A stretch of 64,000 nt of DNA, from NCBI GenBank assembly GCA_037576195.1, contig CM075101.1, positions 45,570,001-45,634,000 of the forward strand, given 5' to 3'. Within the stretch, counting starts at the first letter, position 1; every line of letters starts with the position of its first letter. The notes beneath the pieces were generated by a model that saw only the letters and a program-made list of their open reading frames with translations, did no database searches and had not been told where the DNA came from. Both the position numbers and the translations under genes were made by a program. The DNA is from Phytoseiulus persimilis (lineage: Eukaryota > Arthropoda > Arachnida > Mesostigmata > Phytoseiidae). Positions 12,301-24,257 of this stretch are shown piece by piece.

Positions 12301-14277
12301 CGCGATAGTTGGTCTCTTCGCTACCCGAATGGTTCCAGTCGGCTTGGTTCTACTCTCAGCCTGCGCAGCAGTCTCGATCCGCCGGCTTCGAAACGACTCC
12401 GGTCGGCCGCTGGCTGACTGACGGAGGAACGAACCACCGCTCTCCCGCTCGCTGGAGGCGTATTTTCGGTATTTAGTTGCAAATCCAGCGAATAAATCTT
12501 GACTCGCAAGCCTGGGGACAATAGAAGCAGCAAGACAGGGGACGGCCCAAGGGAGCCATATATATGGATCAGTCCATCCACAAACAGCGCCTGGGGGTTC
12601 GTCGCTCCAAGTAATGCACTTCTATCCTCGACCCTTAATGTATAGATAGATTCGTTCGAGGCGGCCGGCGGTGCGTGAGCTGCTCCTCGCGGGCGAGTTG
12701 CTCTCGAACAAAACTTTGAAGAGGATCCGAGAATCGCCGGAAAGACGATGCAGGTGAATGCGGTCGACGCGGATGGTGGCTTTGCACAGAACGCGGCTCG
12801 AGCCCAGCGGAGTCGAGATCCAGTCCCGAACGATGAAATTAGTGGGTCCTGCGGAGGAAAACAGAAGCCTCGGACGGTAGTCTGTACAGAGTTATCGCTT
12901 CTCGGATTGCTAGATATGTATATACAATAGGGTAAACATTCTGGGGCCTCGGCTAGACCTCTCGAGCGAGAATGAAAGTTTGGAGAAGCAGAATAAAGAA
13001 TCACCCAAGCTTCCCTACTTGGAATTCGCCATTCCTCCTGCGGCGTGTTTCTGTCGTGTTCCTGTTCTCCGGGTGTATGTTTAGAGTGTGTGTGTGTGTG
13101 CGTGTGTTCTTAGTTTATGATCCAACTGTCACGTCTGGTGTGAAGTGGATAGAAGTTGTTTTTACGACATTTTATGGCAGCACTAGCTTCTGGATTCTTG
13201 TTGACGACTGGTGTCCCTAGTCGAATAGTTTACGCCGGTGCCCGAACAGTTCGACGAGAAGTTACTTTGGTCTAATTGACCCGCACGCGATGTCGAATGA
13301 CGAGAACGCCACGAGTTGTCGGAGTTCTCCCTCGAAAGGGCTCACGTCTGGCTTTATGTCGAGAGTTCACACGATTCGTCTGCTGTGAGGCGCATGCCCT
13401 CTGCTGTCTGTGAGAATCGTCTTATAGTCCTCTCACAAAAGTTCTCCACTCGCACAGCGGAAGTCGTGCCGCTGAGGCAATGTAGCGGGGCAGTGGTGCG
13501 ATCCATCCCAGCCCAATGATCCATGCAGGGCATCGGATCCATTACAGGACACAGAGCCAAGGATAACATTGCCAGCTAGCGGAATGACCGCTCCTAGGGT
13601 TCGGGCTCCCTTACAATTATGACTCATAATGCTCGTTTGCGTGATTGATGAGACCGAATGATGATCAGATGCGTCGTGGATTTCGCGTTCGGTGGGGGGC
13701 GCGGGTCGAACCTCAGAGACTGTGAATAACTCGCGACCGCGATATCTTGCCTCAATTCGGTCGAGAAACAGATGGCGAAGGATGGCGCGAGCAGCTGTGA
13801 CGTTGGCTGCAACTCGATAGGAAACATTCCCTCTCGAAAATTGAGGTTCCTTGAATTTATGTCCAATCTTCGCCTCTGTGGGCACCGTTCTCTCCCGTTA
13901 GACTGCAGTGCCCCGCCCAGAATCGCCCGAACCCGGATCAGTGCTAATGAATGAAGCTAAAGCCGGACTGGATTTCGTTTTGCAGGTTCATCAATGCCCG
14001 ACGTCGCATCGTACAGCCTATGATTGATCAGTCGAACCGCGCCGGCCACCAGGAGGGCATGGGAGGCATGACGATGCCTCCAGGCAGTTATCCCCCTTCG
14101 GCGCATGCCATGTCGCAATTGCGCTCTCCCGTCCACTCTCACCAGATGCTTCTGCCCGGACATCCGCACCCCGCAGCAACGGCAGCCGCCATGATGATGC
14201 ATCCCGGACTTGCCGGCAGTGCGCCATCGCCCTACGACGCCTCCGCACAGCACATAATGGACATTCACGCCAACTAG
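9386..14277 (+). CDS. hth: Homothorax/Meis TALE homeobox transcription factor, 3' part (three exons)
   Basis: Exons are 9386-9528, 9690-9766 and 13986-14277 (stop TAG), joined by GT-AG introns of 161 and 4219 bp with matching phases. The product includes an acidic run, then [20 protein letters not shown], the TALE three-residue loop in HPYPSEDQ, and helix 3 with [16 protein letters not shown]. Helix 3 carries the DNA-contacting WFIN-RR residues, and its Trp codon is split by the 4.2-kb intron. These are signatures of Meis/Homothorax proteins, which bind TGACAG-type sites and bring Exd/Pbx into the nucleus with Hox partners. After the homeodomain is a tail of about 80 residues rich in Met, His, Pro and Ala, ending HIMDIHAN. 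The first exon starts with two bases of a split codon, so the Meis domain and N-terminus lie further left or outside. Family assignment is secure; orthology to hth rather than a Meis paralogue follows from arthropod context. Confidence 0.95.
9767..13985 (+). other. 4.2-kb intron splitting the homothorax homeodomain
   Basis: Bounded by donor CTG/GTGAGT and acceptor TTTTGCAG. It contains a (GA)n tract followed by A10 near 11287-11313 and a (GT)n tract near 13087-13107. A 227-codon antisense frame at 12321-13004 and a 166-codon antisense frame at 10131-10631 have biased composition and no family resemblance, so I do not call them genes. Enhancers are plausible in an intron this long, but nothing in the sequence alone proves one. 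Confidence 0.7.
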
Positions 14278-14440
14278 GCTGCCACCAACGCATCCACTGG
14301 CTCCCTACTAACGAAGGAGGAGATGGACTAGAGCTCTCCGACCCACCCGACCTACCGACCTGAGGAAGCGCTAGACCCCCGCCCCCACCACTAGCCCTAC
14401 CACGTCCACAACACCGCCACCGCCATCACCTTTAATCCTG

Positions 14441-14543
14441 CAACTACTACAAACAATACTACTACTGCTGCTGCTACTACTACTATTACTACTAAAACTA
14501 CTACTACTACCACTACTATTACTGCTATTACTACTGCTACTGC
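14441..14543. repeat. Imperfect ACT/GCT triplet microsatellite
   Basis: About 100 bp of CTA/CTG-type triplets in the presumed homothorax 3' UTR. The antisense Ser- and Val-rich frames across it are artefacts of the repeat. Confidence 0.8.
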
Positions 14544-15079
14544 GAAAAGATCGAGGAGAGAGAAAAAACAAAAACACAAAAACATACTGGTGAGAAGCGC
14601 AAGTCAGCTCTGACTAGCTGCGTTCCTTCCTCGTTTCGTCCCTACTCGAACTTACCAAACACCATTCAATGACAAGCTACCAAAACACTCATCTACACGA
14701 GACCTCAGCAACCTACTCATCTGCCCACCATTCGAACCCCTCTCACTCCTACCCCTCGTTGGAAACGCCATCTTAATCTACACGGCCACCATCGATGTTG
14801 GTAGTTACCAATGACGATGACCTCATCAACAACATGAACCGCAACCGCAACAACAACCGATCCTTGTTACCGCAGCTCCTGCAACGTGCACACAGAGAGA
14901 GGGGGAAAATCAAATCGCTACTCCTGCACAAGTATGGCCCCATCAGAAAACTGAGCAGCGGTTCTGCGGAACTGTGGAGTCCGCGAAGAGAGAGGAGCGA
15001 GCGCGGTCTATTGAGGCCTGCAGAGTGTCCGCCTTGCCGAGTTGGGAAGCAAATCGACTCGTGAATATATCGTCGAACG

Positions 15080-15085
15080 AATAAA
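15080..15085 (+). terminator. Candidate poly(A) signal of homothorax
   Basis: AATAAA 803 nt after the homothorax stop codon, on the same strand. It is the first canonical signal after the stop. Confidence 0.4.
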
Positions 15086-17429
15086 CGAGGCGGGAGAAGG
15101 CGCCGTGGCGGAAGAATTACATATTGTGATACGACTAGGAGTCATTCCTGAAATGGCCACTGGATGACGTGCGTCGGGTTGAGACTGGTCAGCACTGGCT
15201 GGGATCGAGCTTAGTTAGGTAGTAGTTGACAAATGGAATCGCTGATGCACGAGAGGATAGGGCGTGGCAACCAAAACCAACCGAAGGACTTCAACAACTG
15301 TCTACGTCGAATGATGAAATGAATCAACAACAACGTGCAACGAATGCCTAGGCTGCTGCACGATCATCTCCGTCGTCAACTTCAATCTGCCGGTCGGGTG
15401 GTCGATCCATCATCTGACTGATCCTTGCAATATCGGAAACCTGTCTGGTGGAGCCACGGGAAAGGCATCCTCTTTTCCGCCGGGAGTTTTCTCGACGGTG
15501 AATACTTCATCATTTTTAAGAAGGAAATTCTCAACAACCTCAGCAGTTGCGAAGGCTGCCACATCAATAAGGATAATTCGTAAAGGGGAGTCCTCTGCTG
15601 AGTCGCTTGTCTGTCGGACGATAAACCACCCGCGACCTACAGCGTCGTCGTCGTCGACTTCAACGGCAGAGACGATAATGACCTCAAATCGATAGAGAAA
15701 GCGGACCTTGCGCGAGCGGAGCGAGATGCGGAGCTAATGTTCATACTATATCCCTTAAACACATATGGTATATAACGAAACCCTTATAGAAAATTTTAAG
15801 ATTACGATTGTAAGCAAGGAAGACGATAAAGGAGTCAAGATACAGGTGTAGAACAGGCTGTTTTCAAACCATTTTTAGCGCAGAAATGCACTCTCTCTTC
15901 GGGCTTGCTTCGTGGGGTGTAACTGGGAGTGGAACGAAAAAAATCGGAACGAAAAAATCGCAGCGGGAGGCCTTCAAGATTTTTCCGAAGCCAGGGAGAT
16001 TTGAATTAATTCTGAATCTCATGTGGTGAATCTCGGTGTCGTCTGAATAGTAGAAGATAACGAAGTGATGTTGTTTAGATGAGGGTGTGGTAGATGGCAC
16101 ACGACTGAATTTTGTAAATTTGAAGCTTTCGCGTGTGAGCGTTCGTGCCGTCGAGTACGGAGCGTGCTCTATAGGTATTCACTCATGCAGATTTAACGTA
16201 TCCTTCGCGAGTTGGGTTGACTCAATGAGACGAGAACTTTTTCTGATTTCCTCCCGCTGTTGGGGCCAATCATGGCACGAAATTCCCTGGAGCAGTATTG
16301 ACAGGATTTCGCTGCGCTCCCATGTGACAGCGTTTCGTCCTCATGAGAGTACAGCGAAAGCCAGCTAATTCCGATGACGAGGAAAGGATCCAGAAGGAGA
16401 TCCTGAATCCTGCCATTGAGAAGATATTCCGAAAATTCCACCGTGAAAACCTAAGGATGCCGGAGCGGATCGAGCGGATATCCAGTATCAGGCCAGTGCT
16501 CTGACGTGAGTACGCAGAGTAACTTTGGGTTCTGTGTGAACTGGAATCGTGCTTCCAACTCTTCCTTCGAGGACAGCTGCCAGTACGATGGTTTCACGAA
16601 GCTTGTTGGGACAAGGATTAGGAACGGCACCCTGAACAATTCCTCCTTGTGACGAAGAATTGATCCAGGAGGAGATTGTGGAGTTTGCCATTGAGAAGAT
16701 ACTCCGAGGTTTCCACCTTATAATCAGAGGAAGCTGGAGTAAATCGGGCTTCGAGTTCACCTCCATGGGCCTCGGGAAGTATGGTTAGATCGTAACCTTG
16801 TCCTCCGCCTCCAAGAAGTCTGGTTCTGGACGGCTACTTCGGGTCGCCTCGCGTGTTCCGTGTGTGTGTGATCGGTGATGGCTCCGCAATAATCTACGCG
16901 ACGCGGGCTCGAGACACCGGACCACCAATGTCTCTCCAGACCACTGTGGAACTTTCATTCTCGTTTTCCTCCGTTGAGGTGGGTTTGGGAGCGCTTCGAA
17001 AAGATCACCACTATCCATATCCGGGTCCAACCGTACTATTTGAAGCCGCACTAAACGGGGTACTTGATATATGGCAGNAACTCAAAGATCTGGCAAGTCG
17101 AAAAGTAGTGAGTTGACAAGCAAATCCAACCGAGCGCTTGGGGAAAAGCCCAAGATCCGTTTTGCTGCCAATCCGCTCCATCGATCCAGATTCAGAAAGC
17201 TCAGCCTGGTCAGACAGGCTGTGAACAACAGGGCCATAATCTTTGTTGAAGCGAACCTTGATGCTGCTCAGAAGTTTGGGAAAACCCAGTGCGACTGGCA
17301 CGGCTTACAGGATCAAGTTTCATTTGACACGAAAAAAACTCGTTCGATAGTTCAGCTGTTTTTGCGCTCGAGGAGCGTCGAGATTTTTTTTCTGACGAGG
17401 AAATCTTTCTGCCGTCTCGGGAGCCCGTT
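15086..17429. other. Intergenic DNA with a short duplicated segment
   Basis: No supported gene. It contains a 57-bp direct duplication (16387-16443 and 16662-16718) and one ambiguous base (n) at 17078. Open frames overlap on both strands and match no family I recognise. The 5' exons of PANK copy 1 could lie in or just after this stretch, but I could not find a convincing one. Confidence 0.5.
16387..16718. repeat. Direct duplication of a 57-bp segment, copies 275 bp apart
   Basis: GATCCAGAAGGAGATCCTG at 16387 and GATCCAGGAGGAGATTGTG at 16662 start two stretches that stay alike through TGCCATTGAGAAGATA to TTCCACC. They are about 80% identical. On the + strand both read as an amphipathic peptide of the type IQ-EI---AIEKI-R-FH, but neither is part of a recognisable gene. 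Confidence 0.6.
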
Positions 17430-17640
17430 GGCGCGTTTCGGATGAGGAAACAACTGCTCAAACAGTTCGAGGGCATGACGAGAGAACTTTCTATCCCGTG
17501 TTGACGTGTATGGGTGCTGAACCTCTGCGCCGCTTGATCGGCCATCTGTCCAAACCGGACACAGTGGATCACGAGTTCCATTACTTTCGTTGCAAAGACC
17601 TGTTACAGCCCGAAAACTCTTGAGGTGACTGTCAAATCAA
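17430..17640 (+). mobile_element. Possible retroelement gag fragment
   Basis: A short stretch whose translation resembles the central gag region of gypsy-type LTR elements, with the pattern GAEPLRRLIGHLSKPDTVD followed by a Leu-Leu-Pro motif. It is broken and very short, with no partner domains beside it, and lies just outside the copia element. It could instead be chance similarity. Confidence 0.25.
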
Positions 17641-17970
17641 GGGAAAATGTCGCGCCTCGAGCTATGCAAACCTGTGAATGCGAGCCATTCCCATTCCCTG
17701 GCGAGCTTGAACGTAGTCGGAATAAGTCCCTCCTCTACTGCAGTATTGTTTGTCTATTCGAGCAGAGGCTGCGGCCTTAGCTGCAATGCTGCAGCTGGTC
17801 AGAATGGCATTATTGTTTCATTGTGTGGCGAGAGATTAGCAGATCAAGAGCCATACACAGCAGGTCAAACTCAATCCACGCGAATCATGGTCTCCATTTC
17901 GGAACGGGAGCACCCGAGCCAGTACCACTTTCGCTCGGAGTTAGACGCGAACGTGGAGCCTCGTTTCAAG

Positions 17971-17975
17971 GTATC
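17971..17975. repeat. Left target-site duplication GTATC of the copia element
   Basis: GTATC directly before the left LTR, identical to 22111-22115. Five bp is the usual copia target duplication. Confidence 0.8.
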
Positions 17976-18359
17976 TGTTGAGATGCAACACGCGTCAGCG
18001 GACGCTTCCGAATCTAGATTCAGCAGACTCGGTTCGTACTAGAACCCACGCCACTTAAGGCACCAAAACAATAAATCCCTTCATCAGAGAACCCATGCTT
18101 ACCGAAATCCCCGTGAAGTGCCGTAATGACTAACACCCTCGCAGTCCTCTCCAAAAATTCGATCTTGTAGGTAACCAGAACTCTCACTCTCCTACTCAAA
18201 CCCCGTATAAACATCCTCCAAACCACGATGAACAGTAGTTCATCTATACGCCATGCAATCTTCCCATTGCTGCCGTATCAGTGTCCGCGAGGTGAAACTG
18301 CCTGTGCACGGAGCCTTCTAGTTAGTAAGCCGCTGAAGACGAATTCCCCCTTCAACACG
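17976..18359 (+). repeat. Left LTR of the copia element
   Basis: TG...CA-bounded. It aligns with 21831-22110 over nearly its whole length, with about 100 bp extra in the middle (about 18205-18300) that the right LTR lacks. Shared landmarks are TCTAGATTCAGCAGACTCG and CTTCATCAGAGAACC. Confidence 0.85.
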
Positions 18360-20410
18360 TAATCAGTACCTTTGCTCGTTCCGTATAGCGCCTGCGGTCC
18401 TTCGGTAAGCTTGACAGTATACTACGTGGTGAACAGTCATATTTTTTTATCCCAACCACCGTGCCCAAGTCATCCAATTTCTCATGATATTATCAGCCGA
18501 CGGTGATTGATTGATCATCTAGGTACCAGATCAAGTAGACTTTGATGCACCTTCACTAGTTCATTTTGAGGAAGAACAGCCACGAACAACCCCGCAGCGT
18601 GCTGTGATGGCTGACAGTGCCTCCACGAGCGCCACGAAGCTCCCCAATTTAACAGCGGTTAAACTGGATATTGCCGGCAAGAATCATTCGGCCTGGAAAA
18701 ACGACACTCTTCCCATTATCGATCCGGATTACAAAAATGCTCACAATCTTGCGCGGAGCATTCTCATCAGCTCGATTGACATATCACCAATCCAGTTGAA
18801 GCTCAACGATTCAATATCTAAAGTTCCCGCCTATAGCGTTCAAGTGGCCAGCACAGAAGAATTTGAGAGCGTGAATGGTCTCCGGCAGAGAACAGCCATG
18901 AAAAACACGTTTAACTTCAAATTCGATTCACCACTATACACACTATACACCTACACGAGCAAACATCCCGATTCAATCGCCTCCATTTACTGAACGAATA
19001 TAGTGAAGCTCCGGAGCTGATTATAAAGTATTTGGAATGGTTCAAAAACCAAACCGGTACGGATATCGAAGCATAAATAACTGATGGTGGAAGGGAATTT
19101 CGCAACTCAACATTAAAGAAAGCTGTTGATGTTATAGGCGCCGGCCATACCGTCACGCCACCAACGGCTCATGAATCTCACGGTCTAGCAGAGGGATACC
19201 ATCAGACCGTTTAAAACTTCGCTCCGGCCATCCTCGTGTTCGCCAATCTCGGATTTGCGTTCTGGGGCGAGGCCTGCGTTTGTGCTTCCTATCTCCTTAG
19301 TTTGGCAAACATCACGCCCTAAACTGGGAAATCCGCTCTCGAGACCATCTACGGCTTCCCCCGAACCTATCGAATCTCCACCCTTTCGGTTCCCCCTGCT
19401 ATGTCTGCGATCATCGAGGGGAGACTTGGGATTGGCGCCACAGAGCTCCTCTCGGTACCGTGTTAGGCTATACAGAGCGTCATTACGGTTTTCCCGTATT
19501 CGTTCGTGAAACACGCAAGCTCTGGATGTCGAAAAACGTGAAGTTTCTATCGCTGAGGCGAATTATGAGATAAAAGACGAAACTCACAAACAGTGTTTTC
19601 ACCAAAAGGCCTGAAACGTTACAAGGAACTGATGACAAAGAGACGCCGATAATGACGGCTCAGACATAGAAGGAAATGAAAGTGTCTATCCCGAAGAGCC
19701 GCGATCCGATTCTCCCTGTTTGGTTCTACAGGACTCAGGGTATGAATCAACCGACAAAGAAGAACTGGTCTATACCGACAATGAAGTTGAGAGAAAGGAC
19801 TGAGATTAAACGGCCAATAAGATACGAAACAGAATTGAACGAGATATTTTCGCCTGCATCCTATCAAGGAGCGATGCAATCACATTTTGCCAAAGAGTGG
19901 CAACCAGCCATGACAACAGAAATGGGGTCGATCAAAGCCCACCAAGTTTGGTTCCTAGTTGATAGGCCAAAACATGAGAAACCAATCTCCGTCCGATGGG
20001 TTTTTCGCTACCGTCTTTTTCTAAGGCAAATGATGCTGACAAATTTCGAGCACGCCTTCAGGCTCCGACTTCGGCAGAACCGATTACGTAACTCGTTGGG
20101 TCACTCGGCGTTGCCTACTGTCGATTTGTGCATCAAAGAAACTTTTTCAGACACAGATGGCGTGTCGGTAGCTTTCCTACTTGTAGATCTAAACGAAGAG
20201 ATTCCACTGCAACCAACCAGTCGGCCGGATCCTGTAAGAACCGATCTGACTGTTGCACAATTCGAGAAATCGGGCCTGCACAATTCAGTAGCCAATGCTC
20301 ATTGTCTTCCCTATATTGCGTCCTCTCCAAACACTGTGTGCTTGAGGCCAGATTTCCTTCCCTCCTTTGAGGAAATACAGAAAAATTCGAACAATTCCCC
20401 AACCGAATAA

Positions 20411-21830
20411 TATCACGAATACCGCCAATAAGACCCTACTCTATGCTTCTATCGCTCTTAGCTGCATCCTATTAATATCCCTGTTCAGTGTCTATTATAC
20501 CTACAAACAAGCCCACGCCCGTATGCAGTCATAACGACCCATTCCAACCAAGAACTCTCCAGATAACTCACTCCACAGAGTAGACCGGGAATGAAATCCT
20601 ACAGAGTATCACACAAGATCAAGGAAATATTTGACTCATCTACCCAACAATAAGAAGTTTTTTTTATGAGTTGCGTGGATGGCTTTCAGCTCACCCTTGT
20701 TTATTGCATAATGAAACTATTAACTTAATTAAAAACACACAACCTTCTTACTCATAATGGAACTTCAACTTTTTTTTTCACTCGCCACAATCTTCGGAAT
20801 TTTGTGCACCTTGAACTTCGACGTAACTCAGGTACCCCAGGCATCTCTCGCTCTGTATCGGTTCTGAGCAAACCACCTCAACTGAGGGTCGCCGTCTGTC
20901 TTCCAACAAAACACGAATTTCCCTTAAACGGGACCGGCAGAGCATGCCCGGGACTTCTCCCTCGCAGTTGAAAGCGCGAAGCATCATCCCCAGACTTTCC
21001 CCACCGGGACTCGGTGGGGGACATGAATTATTATCGGCGGGCGTCGTTGACATCTCAGGCGCAACCGTGAGTCGGATTTACATCAATCCTCCCGAGGTCG
21101 ATTGCGACTTCAATCGCAAATCCTGATCCAACCAGGATCAGCAGTCCGCCGAAGATTCAACGGCCGAGTTTGAGGGATCTGACCGCCTTCCCGGACGATA
21201 AACGGATCAGACACTCCGAACCCGAGTCCATCGACACGGATGGATTTCGTGGGCCACGTCCAATCAAGCTCGACAAAGAGCTCTCCACTTCCACTTGACC
21301 TCGACACCAGGTCGGTCACCGATTCTTCTAAGGGAACATGAGCGGCCAAAGGCTCCTCTTCACCGACTCCGACGTTCTCCGGGAGTTCATTCATCTCGAC
21401 GAGGTCCTCACTGATGAACTTGTTGCGATAATATGGCTCATAAAGTTCGTTCGGCTCGTTGTTACGTCGCCTTTCCATTTTCGCGTAACGGAGCGACCTC
21501 TCACTTAGCCTCGTTCGATCAGAACCTTCTGAAGAATTGTTCTCCGATCGCGACATTGATCTCGACCAGGTTCATAAGTCCTTCACCAATCCTTGTTCGT
21601 GGTGATCACCTTGGCAGCGTCTGACAACCTTCAACTTCGAACAAAGACAATGATCTACGCCCTTCCCATTTCGGCTCCAACTCTTCTGCTCAATGCCCCC
21701 AGAGCGCCTTCGCTTCGGCGCACGGGGTAGAGACCTGTAAGCCTATTCGCCGAACGCAAATCATTTATTTAGGTGATCGGTAACGACGCATTTCCCATAG
21801 TACTTTCTACGTCTCCTGAATCAGAGGGGC
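20411..21830. other. Unexplained 1.4 kb inside the copia element
   Basis: Lies between the recognisable reverse-transcriptase block and the right LTR. It starts with a short + strand frame containing a hydrophobic stretch of about 22 residues, has T-rich and AT-rich DNA near 20656-20790, and then an antisense open frame of 148 codons (21110-21556) rich in Glu, Asn and Arg. None of these matches a family I know. It may be decayed element sequence or a nested insertion. Confidence 0.4.
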
Positions 21831-22110
21831 TGTTGAGATGGTACACGCGAAAGCGAATACATCCGGATCTAGATTCAGCAGACTCGAAACGTGCTTTAAT
21901 CCACGCCACTTGAGGCGCCAGGACAACCAATTCCTTCATCAGAGAACCTATGTTTACCTAAATCCCCGGCTCAGTGCCGTATTGAGTAACACCCTCGCAG
22001 TACTGTCCAAATATTCGATTCCGTAGGTAACAATAGCTCTCACCCTCCTACTGCCTGTGGACGAAGCCTTCTAGCTGGTGTGCCGCTGCAGACAAAGTTC
22101 CCCTATAACA
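21831..22110 (+). repeat. Right LTR of the copia element
   Basis: Partner of 17976-18359. It is preceded by a purine run (CAGAGGGG) suitable as a polypurine tract and followed by the duplicated GTATC. It ends 23 nt before the first recognisable PANK copy 1 exon. Confidence 0.85.
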
Positions 22111-22133
22111 GTATCGACCCCTTCTTTCTTCAG

Positions 22134-24257
22134 CGATGCCGTGGTTCGGGATGGATATCGGAGGAAGCCTCACGAAGGTGATATACTTCGAGCCCACGGA
22201 TCTCAATCTTGACGAGAGCAACAACGAACACGAGAATCTCAAAACGATCAAGCACTACCTCAAGGTGAGCCTCGGAATCGTGCGGGACTTTGTTGACTGC
22301 GTCCCTCCGCTGGATCTCACCACCCTCAACGTTTCCGTGCCTCGATATGGAATGACGTCATCGAGCTGAGTCCGAGAACTTGCTGTCAAGGACAGGTTAG
22401 GTAGATAAGGCAGAATCTCGGCCGTTTTCGGGGTGGGCTGATCCGAGAATGCCCAATGCGGGGAACAGAAGGCGGGTCTTATTAGATTCGCGACGGACCT
22501 GATCTGAAGCATCTTCCTATCGTACACGATTATCACGTCCTATCTAGGACGGCCGCAAATCTGTTCCTCCGGGTAACGCGACAGACTCAGGGTATTGAAA
22601 TGGAAGTGAAGGGGAATTGAAATTTCTCATTCGTTCTCCAGAGCAACAAGGCCTACGGGAAAACTGGTAAGCGTGACGCACACCTTGAAATGGAGCGCTG
22701 CAAGATGGGCGGTCGGGTGGGAACCCTCCACTTCATCCGATTCCCGACCGCAGAAATGTCAGCTTTCATGGCGCTGGCCAAATCCAAAGGTATAGCTTCC
22801 ATGGCGACCACGATCTGTGCGACAGGTGGAGGCGCCCATCTGTTTGAAGAACAGTTCCAGGAGGTAGGAAAGGTGTGCATCTCTTAACTCTGTTTGTAAG
22901 CTACTCGGAACTAACCGCGAACCGCCCGCTTGCTCATAACAACTTCTGAGAATCACGATCTGCCGTTTCTCTACACCAATGAAAACCGTTGTGGCCAAGC
23001 GACTCGCTCGGAGTTGCTTCTTAGTCATCGCCTGCCTTCCCTCTGATGACAATGTTTATCTACTCCATTCGCGCAGGAGTTGAACCTCATCCTTCACAAG
23101 TTCGACGAGCTTGATTCCTTAATCCGCGGGATCCACTACATCGAAGCATGCAATCCTGTCGGCGAATGCTACTACTTCAAGAATGCCATGGACGAAGAAC
23201 AGTGCGAAAAAGTACCCTATGATTTTTCGAACCCATATCCATATCTCGTGGTCAACATCGGATCGGGTGTTAGTATTCTCGCAGTGTACTCACCCACGGA
23301 ATACAAACGCGTCACAGGCACCAGGTAACATAGCTCTCCAACACAACTGTGGATCTCTCCGTCGAGCCGAGAACTTCACACAGGGCAATGAGCAGCTGTT
23401 GACGGTCCAGTCTGAACTGAGGAACGGAATCACAAACCCTAACGATGTTCCGTTGCAGCTTGGGTGGAGGAACGTTTTTGGGTCTCTGCTGCTTGCTGAC
23501 TGGCTGTGAAACTTTTGAGGAAGCGATCGAGTTAGCAGAGAAGGGCGATTCTCAGAAGGTGGACAAGCTTGTCAAGGACATCTACGGTGGCGATTATCCA
23601 AAGTTCAATCTGCGGGCCGACACGGTCGCCTCGTCGTTCGGGAACATGAACTGCAAATGGAGAAGAGAACTCACGAGCAGAGAGGACCTCGCGCGAGCCA
23701 CCTTGACAACGATTACGAACAACATCGGATCCATTGCGAGAATGTGCGCAATTAACGAGGTCTGTAAGATTCTCAGAAAACCAGCCCCGAGCTCGCTGCT
23801 GTCTGTGATCACGTTTCATTTTCTAGTCGAATCCATCAGGATAACCCTCGTCCGCAAGCCTTGGGCTCCACGAGGAGCTTTGAGAAATCCTGGAATTCAT
23901 GACGTTCATTTTTTCAGGGTATCACTCGGGTTGTGTTCGTAGGTAACTTTCTGCGAGTGAACGCGCTCTCCATGCGGATGCTCGCGTACGCGATGCACTT
24001 TTGGTCCAAAGGTTCATCGAAAGCACTGTTCCTCGAGCATGAGGTAAGATTCGATCCTGCCACGGATTAGCGTGCCGATCTGGGTATCAGAACAACACGA
24101 ACGAGTAGTAAAGCATCCGTTGACCTCAGATCTGATCGAGCGATCGACGTGAACAGGAATCGTTTCTTGATTCATCAAAGTGACAATCACGCTTATTCTC
24201 CAGGGCTATTTCGGGGCGGCAGGCTGTTTGATGGAGCTACTGAAATCCGGCAACTAA
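22134..24257 (+). CDS. fbl: Pantothenate kinase, copy 1 (six visible exons; 5' end unresolved)
   Basis: ATP-dependent phosphorylation of pantothenate, the first and controlling step of coenzyme A synthesis. Exons: 22134-22264, 22642-22863, 23077-23324, 23459-23759, 23918-24043, 24204-24257 (TAA), all with GT-AG borders and agreeing phases. Motifs in order: [17 protein letters not shown] (nucleotide-binding start of the acetate/sugar kinase fold), [129 protein letters not shown]. This is the eukaryotic type II PANK family. The first visible exon starts CG-ATG, like copy 2's CG-ATA, so an upstream exon is expected; translation from the ATG at 22136 is the alternative. A copia fossil sits 18 nt before the acceptor. 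All family motifs are intact. Confidence 0.93.

Larger units (their letters stand above)
14278..15085 (+). other. Probable homothorax 3' UTR
   Basis: Follows the TAG stop directly and has no coding potential. It is CA-rich with many ACC/ACT triplets, and the first AATAAA is at 15080-15085. The transcript may extend further, as homothorax transcripts often have long 3' UTRs. Confidence 0.5.
17976..22110 (+). mobile_element. Ty1/copia-type LTR retrotransposon, broken fossil
   Basis: Two LTRs (17976-18359 and 21831-22110) both begin TGTTGAGATG and end AACA, and the element is flanked by the 5-bp duplication GTATC (17971-17975 and 22111-22115). Between them, in + orientation, are a Gag-like frame from about 18604, an integrase-core remnant near 19080-19220 (AHESHGLAEGYHQTV), and a copia-type reverse transcriptase N-terminal block near 19810-20010 (KPISVRWVFRYR). 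Most of the reverse transcriptase and RNase H are missing. The element is clearly broken, with several disruptions and large internal loss. LTR divergence by eye is near 18% outside gaps, so the insertion is old. The 1.4 kb between 20410 and 21830 is not recognisably copia. Confidence 0.85.

Noticed and set aside
12321-13004. 227-codon antisense open frame in the homothorax intron
   Set aside because: Ser/Pro/Arg-rich composition, no domain or splice support, and it ends across the simple sequence of an intron. Long chance frames are expected at this GC content.
14371-14585. Antisense Ser- or Val-rich frames in the homothorax 3' UTR
   Set aside because: Produced by the ACT/GCT triplet microsatellite.
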